A stretch of 64,000 nt of DNA, taken from Dipetalonema caudispina. Lineage: Eukaryota > Nematoda > Chromadorea > Rhabditida > Onchocercidae. Both the position numbers and the translations under genes were made by a program. The stretch spans positions 23,603 through 87,602 of the forward strand of contig JABVXV010000270.1 of assembly GCA_013365325.1 (NCBI GenBank). Direction: 5' to 3'. The first letter of the stretch is position 1, and each line of letters begins with the position of its first letter. The notes beneath the pieces are model-generated. The model was not told the DNA's origin and made no database searches. It saw nothing but the letters and a program-made list of their open reading frames with translations. Positions 34,672-48,200 of the stretch are shown in pieces.

Positions 34672-37600
34672 GAAAAAAGAAAAATTGGATGGATTGAGTG
34701 TTGTTACGCCTATAAATGAAAGAGATGCGAATGAATAATTTGATGAAAATGATAATAAAATTGGATGACAATAGCAGTTAAATATAAAATTTTTAACATT
34801 TTTTACTCCTTCTTTTTTTTTTTTTTCGTTTTTGGAACAAAATATAAAACTTAATATGGGAGAAAAATGATAGCAATTAAATATTAAATGAATTATGCAA
34901 TTATAAATAATTTTCGTGGATCATACTGAAGATTGATATTAGATAGAATTAGCCATGCAAAAGAAAGAAAAAACTTCTGATAATTGTGAAATTAAAATTC
35001 GAATTAAAAAAAAGTATAATAAATAAGCATTGGTTAACATTCATTTTACTATTTATTCATTGTTGCATTACCGAATTAAATATTTTGCGCTTAATTCATT
35101 TCGGATTTTTGAATACAACATTTGAAATAATTTATTGTAATTTTAAACTTCAAAGTTTTTTTTTTTTTTTTGCCTACTGTAGGTTTTTTTTCTTTGCTTA
35201 ATGCTACAATGATTATACTTTGTCAACTTTTCAAAAAATTTTTATAGCATTTCCAAATGATTCATTTTTTATTTCTTTACATGTATAATATTTCTTTTAT
35301 TCTTTTTTTTTTAAGTGGAAAAATGTTTAAGCTTATTTAATTAGGAAAAGGTAGGAAATAAGTAATTATTTTTTAGTTAATTAAATAGACTCTGCATTAC
35401 TTTTGATTTCTTTTGCTTTCAAAATTTAAAATGTTTAGAACACGGAAAATTTAGGATTAATTTGAAATTTAGAATGAATTACGAAAAATCATCATTCAAA
35501 TAACATATCAAACCAATAAGAAAAATCATTAATTTACCAAGCTCAATGAAGCAAAATATTGAAGGCTGTTAGCAAAAAGAACATTTACTTATTTAAAAAT
35601 GAAAAAATGAAACTCTTTTCAATTTAATCTTTTTTTTTTTTCAAACAACTCTAGAAGTAAAATTTTTTTATCAATAAACAAGCAAAGGAAAATAGTAAAG
35701 AAAATGATCAAAATGGAAATGACTTTTATTGAGAAGTATTCTGTAAGATATACTAAACAATATGATATATATGTATATATTTTTTGCTTTTAATTAGTTA
35801 GAATTTTTGAAATTCATTTAAAATTTTCGAAGTTAATTTGAAAGAAATAAATTTGGAATGAATGAATGGAACATAGAAATAAAATGGTGAAATTCAATCA
35901 TCTCATTAAATTAATCATCCAAACTAAAACTGATGACACTTTCGCTCATATCACTTGTGATGATAAATAGATAAGGTAAAGGGAACGAAGGAGGGGTGAA
36001 GAGAAGAAAAAGAGGACAAACGTACTGTGTGTGACATTCAAATTTCAGGTAAACATAAATTATTTTTCATTAAAATTTAGAATATGTAGAAGAGAATTTT
36101 TCAATAATACTTCATTTTCTTAAATTTCAATTTTTACTTTATATTTCAAAAATGAAAAAGTTTCCTTTTTCTTTGTTATCGAAGATAATTACGACGATAG
36201 ATAAATTAATTAATTGTTGTAAGATTTGTTTGTAAAAATTATAAGATTTGATAAATTATCAATTATGGCAAATTGTTATGATAAGGTATAGTTATGATTA
36301 TGTATGTAAAATATTGTAAGATTAGTAGGGAAAAGAAAAAAGAAGAATTTATTTCGAAATTCTGTAAGAAGAAAAAATAAAATTATCCTCTTAACAACTT
36401 TTTTTATACAACTTTTGGCTCAATTTTCATTTCTCTTTTTCCATTTTTCTTTTTTTCCCATTTATTTTTTTTCTTTATTTGATTTTGCAAATTCTTTTTA
36501 GGAACAAAAACGAAAGATAAATTTGCTGATAATATTCCAATAGGGCAGTTTTCAATTGAAATAAAGTTCATGTTATTAAGAGAGCATTTAAATTTTTAGA
36601 AAAGTCTTTTTTTTTTTTTTTTTGTCTCTTACTAGCATATCATTTGAAAGTTTACTTTTTTAATTAACATAATATTAGGAATTGGAGATTTAATTTAACT
36701 TAATTAAATACTATCTTAATGCAATGATCGCTTGAAATGAAATTTTTTTCATGCAAACATATTTGAGCCATAATTCCGACGATTTTGGTAATTTTCATGC
36801 TTTCTTTTTCGTTTTCCTATTTAAATATCCACACTTTCTTTTTTATTTTTATAAAAATGTTAAAATTTTTTACAAATTTCTAACAATTGAAAAATATTTT
36901 GGTCATCATTACTTCGCTGCTTTATATGCTAATTTATTTAGTTACAAATAAAAAGAAATTATTGTGAAGATTTAACACATATTTTTAAGACAGAGAAAAA
37001 AGGCAAAGAATGTTTTGTTTACTCGGTTAATAAGAAATTTTAACGATAACTAATTAGGTCAATTTATGATTAATCCCATACAGTGTTATAGCCAAAAAGG
37101 AGCATAGAACTAAAGGGAGGAATTTACTAGCTTACAATATTTGTAATAATTAATTTAATTAGTATATTTTTACTGATTCATGTTATCCCTTATATTCTTG
37201 TTACTTCAGAATATCATAAAAAACAGTCCCTTTATGCTGGTAAAAGTTCACAAATATTTTCGGCATCGTATTCTGTCTGCAGCACCATCACTTTTAACCT
37301 CGAATATTTTTCCGTAATCTACCGTATCCACCGTACTATACTTTTGTCTAAAAACGATGATTACTGTAGCCGTTCATTACTTGGTAATAACAATGGATCA
37401 TACTGTATTTTTGATTAGATGAGACATTAAATATCGTACCTATGGAACTAATTTGGATATAACGATTTTATCCGATTATAATAGCAAATTTTCATGATTT
37501 AATAATGCTTAAATAATGTTACAAAATATTTTACTTTGTCCTTAATGGTTCGATATGAAATAACATTTCAACAAATTTATGTAACTTTCAAAAATTCCTC

Positions 37601-37920
37601 AACATCGTTATTTTTTATAACAATTATAAAATAACAAATTTGAAATAAACACATATTTATTAGTCAGAAGATATGGCATGTAAAATAAATGTATATATTT
37701 GTAATAACGATACTGCGTGAAATTTTATTCTCATTTGACTAATTAAAAAATTCATAAATTCTTCCTTTTCTTTATCTTTTTTACCTTCAAGAAAAAAAAA
37801 AAAAAGGAAAAAAAAGAAATACAGAAGAAAAAGAATGAGATTTAATCAATGGTTACTAAAATCATATTTTAATATCAATGAACGAACTAATAGAATCAGA
37901 CAACCTATTTGCAATGAAAT

Positions 37921-37980
37921 ACTTTTCTTTTTGAGTTTTTGTTAAAATCTACTTTTCTTTTTGAGTTTTTGTTGAAATTT
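37921..37980. repeat. 30-bp tandem duplication
   Basis: ACTTTTCTTTTTGAGTTTTT begins both copies (37921 and 37951). The copies differ by one or two bases near their ends. Confidence 0.75.
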
Positions 37981-39116
37981 ACATCAAATTTCCATTCTTT
38001 TGACTCTTTTTCTTCAAAATTTATATTTCTGTAACATTTCCACCCTGGCTTTTCTCCAATTAATTAACTATTCCCAACCTAAAAAAAAGTAAAGCAGATA
38101 AAATGGAAGATTATCTGACTGTGAGACTATGATATATGATAACAATTAATATAACATCCAATTATATCAGAAATTTTAGTTTTTTTTTTTTTTTTTTTTT
38201 TTTTGTTTCGGATCCTTTACAAAGATATTAACAACACATTGTATAATAGTTAATAATTACTCATTTATTATTATTCATCGATTTCAATTTTTTCCAATCA
38301 TTTATAATGCAATTTTTACCATCCTATAATATAAGCTACAAACGTCTGTTAAGTTTAATCTTTATTTTCAGTTAATTGGTGAAATTTACGGATAATACTT
38401 AACTGTTAGAGTAATTTAAAAAAAAAAAAAACTACCGTATGATACAATTTGCATTCACTTTTTATGTTAAGAAGATATAATTATGCTAAGTCTGTTTATA
38501 TTGAACACTTATTCAAATATAAACAAATTTAACATGGCCTAATTCTAACTGACATAAATGAGTATTAAATTAGGCCTAGGTCGAATTAGTGATAGGATTT
38601 TAGCAATTAAAAAATATAAATTAACCGAGATTCTGAAAATATAAATGTTTCTTTCTTCTTTATAAATCAGTTAATTCGACCATGATAAGATAAAACAAAT
38701 AATCAAAAAAAAAAAAAAAAAAAACCAATTTAATCGACTGGTTGGAAAAATTTGCCATAATTTAATTATTTGTAACGAAATATGATAGAATGCAAGATAA
38801 CGCTGCTTCATTTAGTAGTTTAATCAAAGGGGAAAAAAAAGGAAATGCTAAAATTTAAAATTCAGGCTTACAAAAATCAAAATTTTACTAGTTTGAAATC
38901 AAATAAATCCATTAAAATTGTTAATATTAATGTAAAATGATAAATATACTTTCTGCCATTATCAATAAATTTCCAAAATTTCAATTTATTTCAAAATAAA
39001 ATAGCATTATAACCTTTACAATTATAATTCTTTCAAAATAAAAATGTAAGAAAAACATCCAAGTCGCAATTTGGATAATTCGAAAAGTGTAAAAGAAAAA
39101 GGATAAACTAACCTTG

Positions 39117-39151
<35 letters not shown>

Positions 39152-39787
39152 AAAATTGAAAACAGACAAATGTACAAAGTAAATAAAGCAAATCTTTTCT
39201 ATACATCATTTTTTATTTTTTTATTTTATTTTTTTTTTTTTATTTTTCTTATTATTATTTCTAAGAGAAATTTTTAATAAAAAAAAAAAAAAAAAAAAAA
39301 CTTTTTATCTTCTTTTCTTTTATTTGAATTAAGATAAAGAGAGAAGAAAATGGAAAGATTATTTGATGAATGATTGTATCGATTTGAAATGAAAAAAAAT
39401 AAAAACACACAAACACTGATCAGATAAAAACAAGCAGTATGGAAGAATTGGAAATTTTCCTTCATTGATTCAAATGAAGAAGAGAAGAACGGATGAGCGG
39501 GGTAAAGAGAGATTAGGAAAAGAAGTGCGGGGATTATAAGTTCGTTAAAAAGCAGAAGAAGAATGGAAGGAAAAATAGAAATTTTGTTTATCGTACAATA
39601 TCACTAAATAAATATATATATTGAAATGGAAGAGATTTTGTTAATTCTTTTAAAATTATACAAATAATGGAAAGAATGAATAATAATTTTAATCGTTGTA
39701 TTGAATAATAGTGATTTCATCATTATAATAAATGATGATGGATGGAAAAGATGAATTACAATGATAAGTTATGAGTAAAAAGACTAG

Positions 39788-39847
39788 ATGACGATGATGA
39801 TCATGATGATGATGACGATGATGATGATGATGACGATGATGATGATA

Positions 39848-39891
<44 letters not shown>

Positions 39892-39892
39892 A
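39788..39892. repeat. (GAT)n microsatellite
   Basis: About 105 bases of GAT units with scattered GAC, CAT and AAT variants; the right half is purest. Confidence 0.9.
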
Positions 39893-40483
39893 ATTTCATC
39901 GATATATTATTCTTAACTTATTCTCATACAAATATTTTTAATTTGATATATTATTTTTACTAATTGTTTGAAAGGTAAAAGATGATTGTAGTTATGAAAA
40001 GAGAAGGAAAATTTGATATAAATTATTTTTTACAAAAATTTTTAATTGAAATAAATCAAAAAAAATATTATGATTAGTTTATATTTCATGGCATATATTC
40101 AATATTATTGAAGTGATTTGATATTATTGAGAAAGATATTCGAATAATTAGTTAATTTGCTCAATTCCTCCTCATGTGTATCTTCTGTTAAATTAAATTT
40201 TTTGTATTCGATAAAAAAAAAAAAGCATCGATCTTCTTTAAATTTTTCTCTTTCCATGTATTCACTTCTTCAATTTTATTTTGTTTTAGGAATTATTTGG
40301 AATTGAAATAAACAGAAACAAAATAATAAAAAGTATTATTTCTGATTTTTTATGAACAGAAAAGTAAGAAGAACAGTATTTTCTAACAATTTAATGAATT
40401 AATTGTATCAAATAAATCACATTTGACATTATTTATTATAAATGAAAATTAGTTAGTATAAAACTGAAAATCAGACGAATAAT

Positions 40484-40489
40484 TTTATT
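40484..40489 (-). terminator. poly(A) signal of the dephospho-CoA kinase gene
   Basis: AATAAA on the minus strand about 116 bases after the stop codon. Confidence 0.5.
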
Positions 40490-40604
40490 TTCTTTTTTTT
40501 TTTTTACGTTCATTTTCCATTCATCATTTTGCAATAATTTTTTGTTTCTTTTTTTTTTTCCCGGTTAAAAATTCAATTGAAATTCTAAAATGTCAATAGT
40601 AAAA

Positions 40605-42864
40605 TTAATTATCAAACAATGGTAATAGCACAAAATGGCACAGCAAATAATTTAAAGTGAAGAAAATAAGTAATGCAAATAGTAGAATAGCTCGAATAAT
40701 TAAATGTAATTTAGATGCATTAAATTCTCGAATTAAATTAAGCACTTGCACTCGTGTTTCTTCGATAGTACCGCTATTATTCACAATATGAGTTGCACGA
40801 TGACGTTTATCAGACATCGGATACTGTGCATTGATCCGTTTTCGAGCAGCTTCCTCATCAATATTATCTCGTTGTTGCAATCGTTTCAATTGAATATCTT
40901 CAAGACTGAAAAAAAAAAAAAAAAAAAAAAAAAAAGTGTATGATATAATATTACTAACTTAACCATTTATATGCTTAATATTATCAAAAAAAAAAAAAGA
41001 AAACATTGCAAAAGAAAGAATCAATTTTAGTCATCTGATACAATTACAATATGTTGTGGAAAGAAGAAAAAAAAAAAAAAAAAAGTGATGCTGAAAATCT
41101 TAAATTCTCCATTTCGTCAATAACTTACAATTAAAATCGATTATTTATCGTTTAACAAGGAGCAAATACAAATACAATACTTGAATTGGATTAAACAGTA
41201 TTTCTATTACAAATTACAATTTAAATATTCTATTTTAAAATTTCTACAAATTATATGATACGAACAAAATTGTTAATAAAATATTGAATATTATAATGTA
41301 CAAATGTTTACTACTTACCAATCTACCAATACGATTGATTGTAAAATTTTCGCATAACCAGCTTCAAAAAGTAATGGAAGATCTAAAATAACAAATTTTT
41401 CACCACGAAAAAAATGTTGCAAAATACGAAATGCTATAATTTTACGTATTTCTGGATGTGTAATTGAATTCACCAAATGACGAACCTGAAAATTATTAAT
41501 TAAAAGTAATTTTAAAATAATAAATGCAAACTATTTGAAAGATCCATATGTTGATTATATTTGAAGAATTTGAAAGGGGGCAAAAAAAAAAAAGAGAAAG
41601 AAGAAGAAATATTTAAAAAGTAAAATTTGGAAATTTTACATTTTTCATAAGAGAATGAAAAATTATATGAAATATATATATTAATATATAAAGAATGATA
41701 AAGGAAAAAAGAAAGAAAAATTTACATTTTGATCAGAGAAAACTAAATCACCGAATTTTTTCCTCAACAATTCACCATTTACACTATCAAAATATTCATC
41801 GCCAAAATATTGGCGTAATTTTTTATATGCATTTTGACCGGGTGCAACAACTGCAAAAATGAATGAATTGATTTAATAGGATTATCGGATTATCGTTCTC
41901 TTCCAAACATAAAATTATAATTTATTAAATTTATTTGAAAAATTTCCGCATTTATTTACTCTTTCTCTTTTTCTCATATGTGATAAGCTCAAAATTGATC
42001 AATTAACATAAATATCTCTTTTGGATATTTTGTAATTTTTTTCTTCTTCACTGTTAGCATTTTAATTTTATTATGCATGCATTGATTATGGCTAATCTTC
42101 CAGTACAGTAATTTAATTGCAATTTCACTTTTTATTTTAGTATGGAAAAAATTCAATGGAATGTTGCATTGATAAGATAAAGACTTCAAAAATGATAATA
42201 ATGAAACGATAAAACAACAGGAATATTAAAATCATATTTTTGATTTTTTTTTGTGGGAAAATTAGGTAGATTTTGTTGTTGAAATCACATTATGTCATAT
42301 CATAACATATCAAATGTGTTATCAAATATAATGAAAATTTCATCAATTATATTAATTATTTAATAAATCAAAAATTTAGTCTATATTTACAAGTATATGA
42401 TAAAGTGATATAAATTTGGATAATATGAGATGATTACTGTTATACCTGTATCAAGTTATGCAGTTTCCTAAAAGGCTACTCGATAAATTTATACTAAATG
42501 GATTGATTTCTTTATGCAAAACAGATCATTTAATTTATATATTCGAAATAATTGTTTTTTTTTTTTTTTTATTTAATGATATATTATATTTGTTTATTCA
42601 CTTCTTCATCATTCTCTTATTTGAGCTGAAAAATTAAAAATATAACCATAAAATTTCAAATCAATTTTTTCCATTACCATTATCATTTCCTAGAATAACA
42701 ACAAAACCACTACTATTAAATGAATTTTAGTTAATTATGTAAAAATTCGTACCTTCACGAGCAATTAAATCTGCATCAATAATCGGTATATGATTTTCGA
42801 TAAAAATTTGTGAAACAATACTTTTTCCAGTTGCTATACCACCAGTTAAACCGATCAAATACAT
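40605..42864 (-). CDS. DCAKD: Dephospho-CoA kinase with C-terminal hydrophobic tail
   Basis: Four minus-strand exons (42864-42753, 41850-41726, 41485-41319, 40905-40605) give 234 residues, close to the size of single-domain eukaryotic dephospho-CoA kinases. The P-loop [11 protein letters not shown] is at 5-15, the acidic DAD at 30-32, and later family landmarks include [28 protein letters not shown] and ARKRINAQ. It should phosphorylate the ribose 3'-OH of dephospho-CoA with ATP, the final step of CoA synthesis. The last ~30 residues contain a strong hydrophobic stretch ([20 protein letters not shown]), predicting a C-terminal membrane anchor. There is no PPAT domain, so it is the monofunctional form rather than the fused CoA synthase. 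Confidence 0.94.
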
Positions 42865-42889
42865 TTTACACTCCTTCAATCAATATGTA

Positions 42890-42891
42890 CT
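42890..42891 (-). promoter_or_regulatory. Putative trans-splice acceptor of the dephospho-CoA kinase gene
   Basis: On the minus strand a T tract of over 30 bases leads into TTATAAATTAG, 26 bases before the ATG. There is no upstream coding exon. Confidence 0.4.
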
Positions 42892-42894
42892 AAT

Positions 42895-42935
<41 letters not shown>

Positions 42936-45046
42936 ACTAAAATTGTATGATTCACCAAAAAATAAATAAAATTCCGTCATCTTTTCTTTTTTTTTTTTTG
43001 ATTTTTTTCTTGAAAAAAATTTATTTACAGTAACTTTTTTTTTTTCTGTCTTTTTAGTTAAAAAACATTTTTAGCTTCTCATTTTTATCATAGTTAATCG
43101 ATGTAACAAATCACGAAAAAAAAAAAAAAAAAAAGACAACAACAACAATAATGATTCAATATCACAATAACTCAACACCATTTGTTTTGCTCATTTCTTC
43201 GAACCTTTCAATCCTTCATTAAATATTTGAAATAATTGTAAACTTCATATAGTTGTAATTAATTATTCATCCTGCTAGTACCAGGAAACATTTTATTGAT
43301 GTCACAAGCAAATTTACATATTTCTTTTCTCCTATTTCATGATATTAAGAAGAAAAAATAAATAAAATTACCCTACCATAAATATGCAAACGTTTAATTC
43401 TTGTTATCTTTTATTTTTAATCGATTTTACAGAAAATCACAAAAAGGCTAATTACAAACTCTTTTCCTCATTATTCTCCGGTTTTACCTGTTTTTTTTTT
43501 TTTTTTTTGCTTTTTAAATTATTCCTTGTATAAAATACTTATAGATGTTATAGAACACAATTTAATAGCTCAATTGTTTGTATTATTGACATTTAATTGC
43601 TGGAGCAAAAACAAATCGGTTCGTAGCTTTTACTCATTGAATTTGTTACAAATCGTAATCAACAGCAAAAAAGAAAAAGAAAAAAAAAAGAAAAGAACTC
43701 GTACAAAAGCATTTCTCCTTTGATTTTGATAGACCTGGACATTCACCGCAAAAAAAGGTTCTATACCTAGATTTATCAAAATTTTCTAAAAAAAAATTGA
43801 GCTAAAGTTGAATAAAACAAAAAAAAAAAACACATGCTTCAAATGGAATTTTCGGAAATGTTCAAAATTCAAGATGTAAAAATAAAGAATAATGAAACAA
43901 AACCAAATATCCCTTCTAAAAAAAAAAAAAAAACAAAAACGAAATAAAGATCAAAAAATTCATTCTGCAAATGCTTCATTACTATTACTATTATTATTAT
44001 TACTAACTATTATTATTGTCATTGTTGGACGGCAATAGAAATTCAAAAGCAAACAATCGAATCCATTTTGTAAAGGAATTTCCCTTCAGTCGACATGTTT
44101 ACTTGAACTTTTCAACATTCATACTGGGGGAAAAAGAAGGAAGACGAACAAATTTCATTAATGAGAAGGCGTAAAAGAAATTACAGTGCGGGCTGTTAAG
44201 TAATTTTAATTGTAACAGTATATTTGACCCAAAACATGGCAATTAATAAGGAACAGAAAAAGGGGAAAAAACAAAAAGAATCATCCAACATTATCGTCAA
44301 AGTCAAAACAACAAAATGGAAAGAGTCCGTCCCTACGGTAAAGCGGTGGATCAATTAACATTAACATGCAGATTGCTGCCCTTTTAAACGATTAATCCTG
44401 AACTATTTCCACAAAAAAAGGAACAAAAACAGAAACCCTAAACACAATCGATTGCTAAAACTTCGAAAATAGTTGATTAATTTACCTATTTTAAAACAAA
44501 ATTCAGAAAGGGAAGGGATTTCACTAAGCCACAAAATAAGTGGTAATAATATTTCTTAAACAACTGGAGAAAAATTATGGTAATCACCGCCATTCTTATC
44601 TAAAAAAATTGAAGGAAACAGCGGCGACGACGGAATCATAAAAGAATGCAAAAAAAAGAGGTAAAGAACGAATGCGTTTGTACGCGCCCGTTCACGAATT
44701 TCTTTTGGAATTGAAGAATACTGAAAAGTCATGAAAGTGAAAATCGACAAACTTTCTTATTTTTTAACTTCTGTGCTTGCGTGTATAATCGAATGAGATA
44801 CCCAAGCAATTAATAAAATTACATCCCGAAACATTTAACAACAAAATGAAGATAAAAAAGGATTACATCCAAACAAACAGCAACTCTAATGAACCAAGTT
44901 GAAATAAATCACAGAAACAACTTTTAAATTACATATGCAACCAATTTCAAGCATTCAATGTACCTCAATTTATATACAGTTTAGAATACGAAGGAAAAAA
45001 AGGACCTGATAAAGTTCGGCGACTTTTGCCTTATTTTTCCTCATAT
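42892..45046. other. Intergenic region between DCAKD and zfp-1
   Basis: About 2.2 kb with no supported gene. The left half is A/T homopolymer-rich (poly-A 42900-42933 on plus; microsatellite ATT/ACT near 43980-44015). The right half (about 44000-45050) is less AT-rich and may include a longer zfp-1 3' UTR if the proximal poly(A) signal is skipped. Confidence 0.5.
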
Positions 45047-45052
45047 TTTATT
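45047..45052 (-). terminator. poly(A) signal of zfp-1
   Basis: AATAAA on the minus strand about 167 bases after the zfp-1 stop codon. Confidence 0.55.
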
Positions 45053-45218
45053 GTGCAGACCTCCCAAAGATTGACAAAGGACATTCCTAACACTTCTCAT
45101 ATTTTTAGAAGTTGTTTTGTATTTGTGGTGAAAGAAATGTGGATCGCAATTTCGAAATTTAATTTCAAGAAGCCTAATTAAGAAAAATCTCGCCAAAACA
45201 AGTTTCGAACACCACCTA

Positions 45219-48200
45219 CTATTTTCCCGAATGAGGATTTGATGAAAGTTGTGAATTTGACGACGTGGAGTGCGGTGAAGTCGAACTGCTCGATATCACC
45301 TGGCTTCCGTACCTGGCGCTTAAAGCTGCCACTGCTGCTTGTTGATGGAGTAATTGCTGCTGAGCAAGCAATGCGTATTGCGCCAGTAACTCCTATAATA
45401 TTATATACATCCTATCAGTAAAATCATGACAAAAAGCCGGAAATGTAACAAAGTCACCTTATTTCTCCTACTAGCTATAATCAACAAAATATTCGTGAAA
45501 GAATGTACCGTTGACGCGAGCTGTCCTATAGCGGATGCTCCGGAAACGGCTGTGTTCGAATGAGTTGGTGTCCGAGGAGCAACAAAATTTCCACCTAATG
45601 CATTTGCGGCAGCGGCAGCTGCAATTGCTGCTGCAGCCATTTGTTGCCTTTCAGAAGTCAGTGTCAAATGGGCATTATTCTGTGATCCACCAAACAGATC
45701 CAGCGCATTTGTTACAGCGGCTGTCGATGGCATACTTGTTGCAAGCTGTGTATTAGTGAAGTTCGCCAACAAAGGTGTACCTATCCCCGTGTTCGCTGAT
45801 GCAGTCGATGGAATTCTAAAAATTTAATTCGCTTTTATTTTCCATCGTACTCCATATAAAAACTACTATCATTATTACTTCATATAAATTAAAGAAACAA
45901 TACTACTACTTCGCTTATATGGTATTTTATCAAAATTTTTACCAACTTCCTGTTTGTCTAAACTTGATCACTGAATGACTAACCGCTCTAAAAAAAGTAA
46001 ACTGTCTGTTGAATTCCGCAGAATTATCTAAATTACTTACACAAACAATGATTGTTTGAAATGAACACCACAATCTTTCATTTTCTTACCGTAGTCCCAA
46101 GTGAACAACAAAAAGAGACACATTTAGGAGTGGGCACGTTACGATCGATTTGTCTACGCTTTTTCCCAATAAAACTGCAGGGAAATACTAACCGACTGGA
46201 AGGAACTGAAGCTTGCTGCACTGATGTAGTACCAGAGGTAGTGCTAACTACGGGTGTTTGTCGACTTTCCGTACCACCAGTGGTACCAGCCAGCTGCCCA
46301 GCGGCAGCTACCGCAGCAGCAGCAGCAGCGGCAGCTACAGCAGCCTGTGGTGTATGACCACTTCGGTTTGTAATCACCGATCCGTTACTTGCAAGTGAAC
46401 GTAGCTGACTCAGCGAATCGTCGATAATGGGTGGAAGAGTGGAACAAAATGGGTTCAGAAAAGAGATGACCGCAGAACCAGCAGCTGCTTGAAGAGACTG
46501 CTGCTGCTGCTGCTGCTGTTGCTGTTGTTGTTGTCCACACATTGTTGACGGTGGCAGAGGTACAATCGACGGGAGACTTGAAATGGAGGAGGAAGAGGTA
46601 GGTTGTGTTGTACACTGTGTTGATGTGATGCCGCTGTTCGGCTGCATACCGCTGGCTGATGCTAATGGAATATTGCCACTGGTACCTGCTGCACTGATAC
46701 GTGGTGAATGATGCGGACTGAAAAATACATTTCGTGATAATGTCTTTATAACGGTCACTTTAATATTCTATAATTGCTTGAAGTGAAATGTACTATTTCA
46801 CACTATATCTATAAAAGATATAAATATTACAAGCTACGTTATTACCGAATACTGATAAGGTTGATTATGGAATTATCAGCAATCTATTTTTCATATCTGT
46901 TGGCAAATAAAAACTAAGGAAAGTCGAGTAATGAGAAACATACCTGGTACCAAGACCCAGTGAAGAACCACTTGCAAGAGAGAGTGATAACCTCGTATTT
47001 AATGCAAGTAGATGATCTCGCCGCCTAGCAAGCTGTGACAATGTTTCTTCCAAACGAACATTTTCCATTTTCAGCTCGTGCAAACATGACAAAAGTTGTG
47101 CAACTGGAAAAAAACGAACTTTAATCATCTCAGCGACCCGGAAAAAACTGACCCGGCTCTATTTTCGTGACAACTACTCTATGCATTTCATCTGCCGTCC
47201 AGATACAAAAAGACAAGCAAACTGAAACATATAAAATTCATGTGAATTGACCTAACGCATAAACCATGCATCATCCTTTATTTGAAGATAGTACCCAGAC
47301 TGACAGTTTTCATAAACTCACTTAAATACTACTAAAACTTCCTACAAATCTTGAGTATTCTGTGAAAAATAATAAACTAGCTGAAGTTAATGGATAAATG
47401 CCAGCTAGCACTTCTTATTTTATATCACTAAAAAATATCCATTTCGAGGGACATGTGATTCATTGGAGAAGTCGTTCAAAACCAATATAATATTCTCAGA
47501 ATAATTAATGATAAGTCAAATGCATGACAAGAAAAAAAAGTGTAGAAGATCAATACAAAACAAAAACAGAGAAAGGAGAAAACAAACTATCAAATGGTGC
47601 ATGACTCATCAAAAAGTGCGATCCTTGCTCCCACTGCCGTTCCAACAATTCTTCCATCGATTGTGGAAAAGCTACCGGTTGCTGCGACACGGGACAGAGC
47701 GATGTAGCTGCAGCTGCGCCAGATGTTGATGGGAGTGATGACGTTACATGGGTCCGATCTACCGCTACAACTGCCGCACTAAAAAACATCGAATATGTGA
47801 AACAGAAATTGATCCATTTATTTTATAAAATTCCACTTGCTCAACACAGCTTATGTGAACGTTTGAAAAGTTTTCGAAGACGTCTTGGAAAGTTACGCAA
47901 AACTGGTCTGACGTAAATTTTCAATTCATCACTTCATGTACAAGAATATTTCCAGAACTCCGACTGTTGTACTGCTGATTTTTCAAGCATTTCTATATTT
48001 CAATAATATCAAAAAGAGGATCTGCTTACCCAGCATCCGGACTAACTACAGCTTTTGGTTGTGCCCTTATAAGTGGTACACCGACAAATGTTGACGCTGT
48101 TGTTACTGTTGATGTTGACGGTTGTTGATGCTGTGTTGACGCTGAAGAACATGTTACTACAGCACATTGAGCTGAAAAGAAAATCACACCAGTAGAAGTT

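Larger units (their letters stand above)
33390..40483. other. Gene-poor AT-rich region upstream of the unidentified gene
   Basis: About 7.1 kb without an exon that I can support. It contains long A/T homopolymers (for example near 34639-34669, 38179-38204 and 39119-39150), a 30-bp tandem duplication (37921-37980), a 9-bp inverted repeat GGCCTAATT (38536-38576) and a GAT microsatellite (39788-39892). The promoter of the unidentified gene is presumably just right of 33400. Confidence 0.55.

Noticed and set aside
46052..46357. Plus-strand open frame with an alanine run.
   Set aside because: It is the antisense shadow of the zfp-1 exon at 46717-46193.
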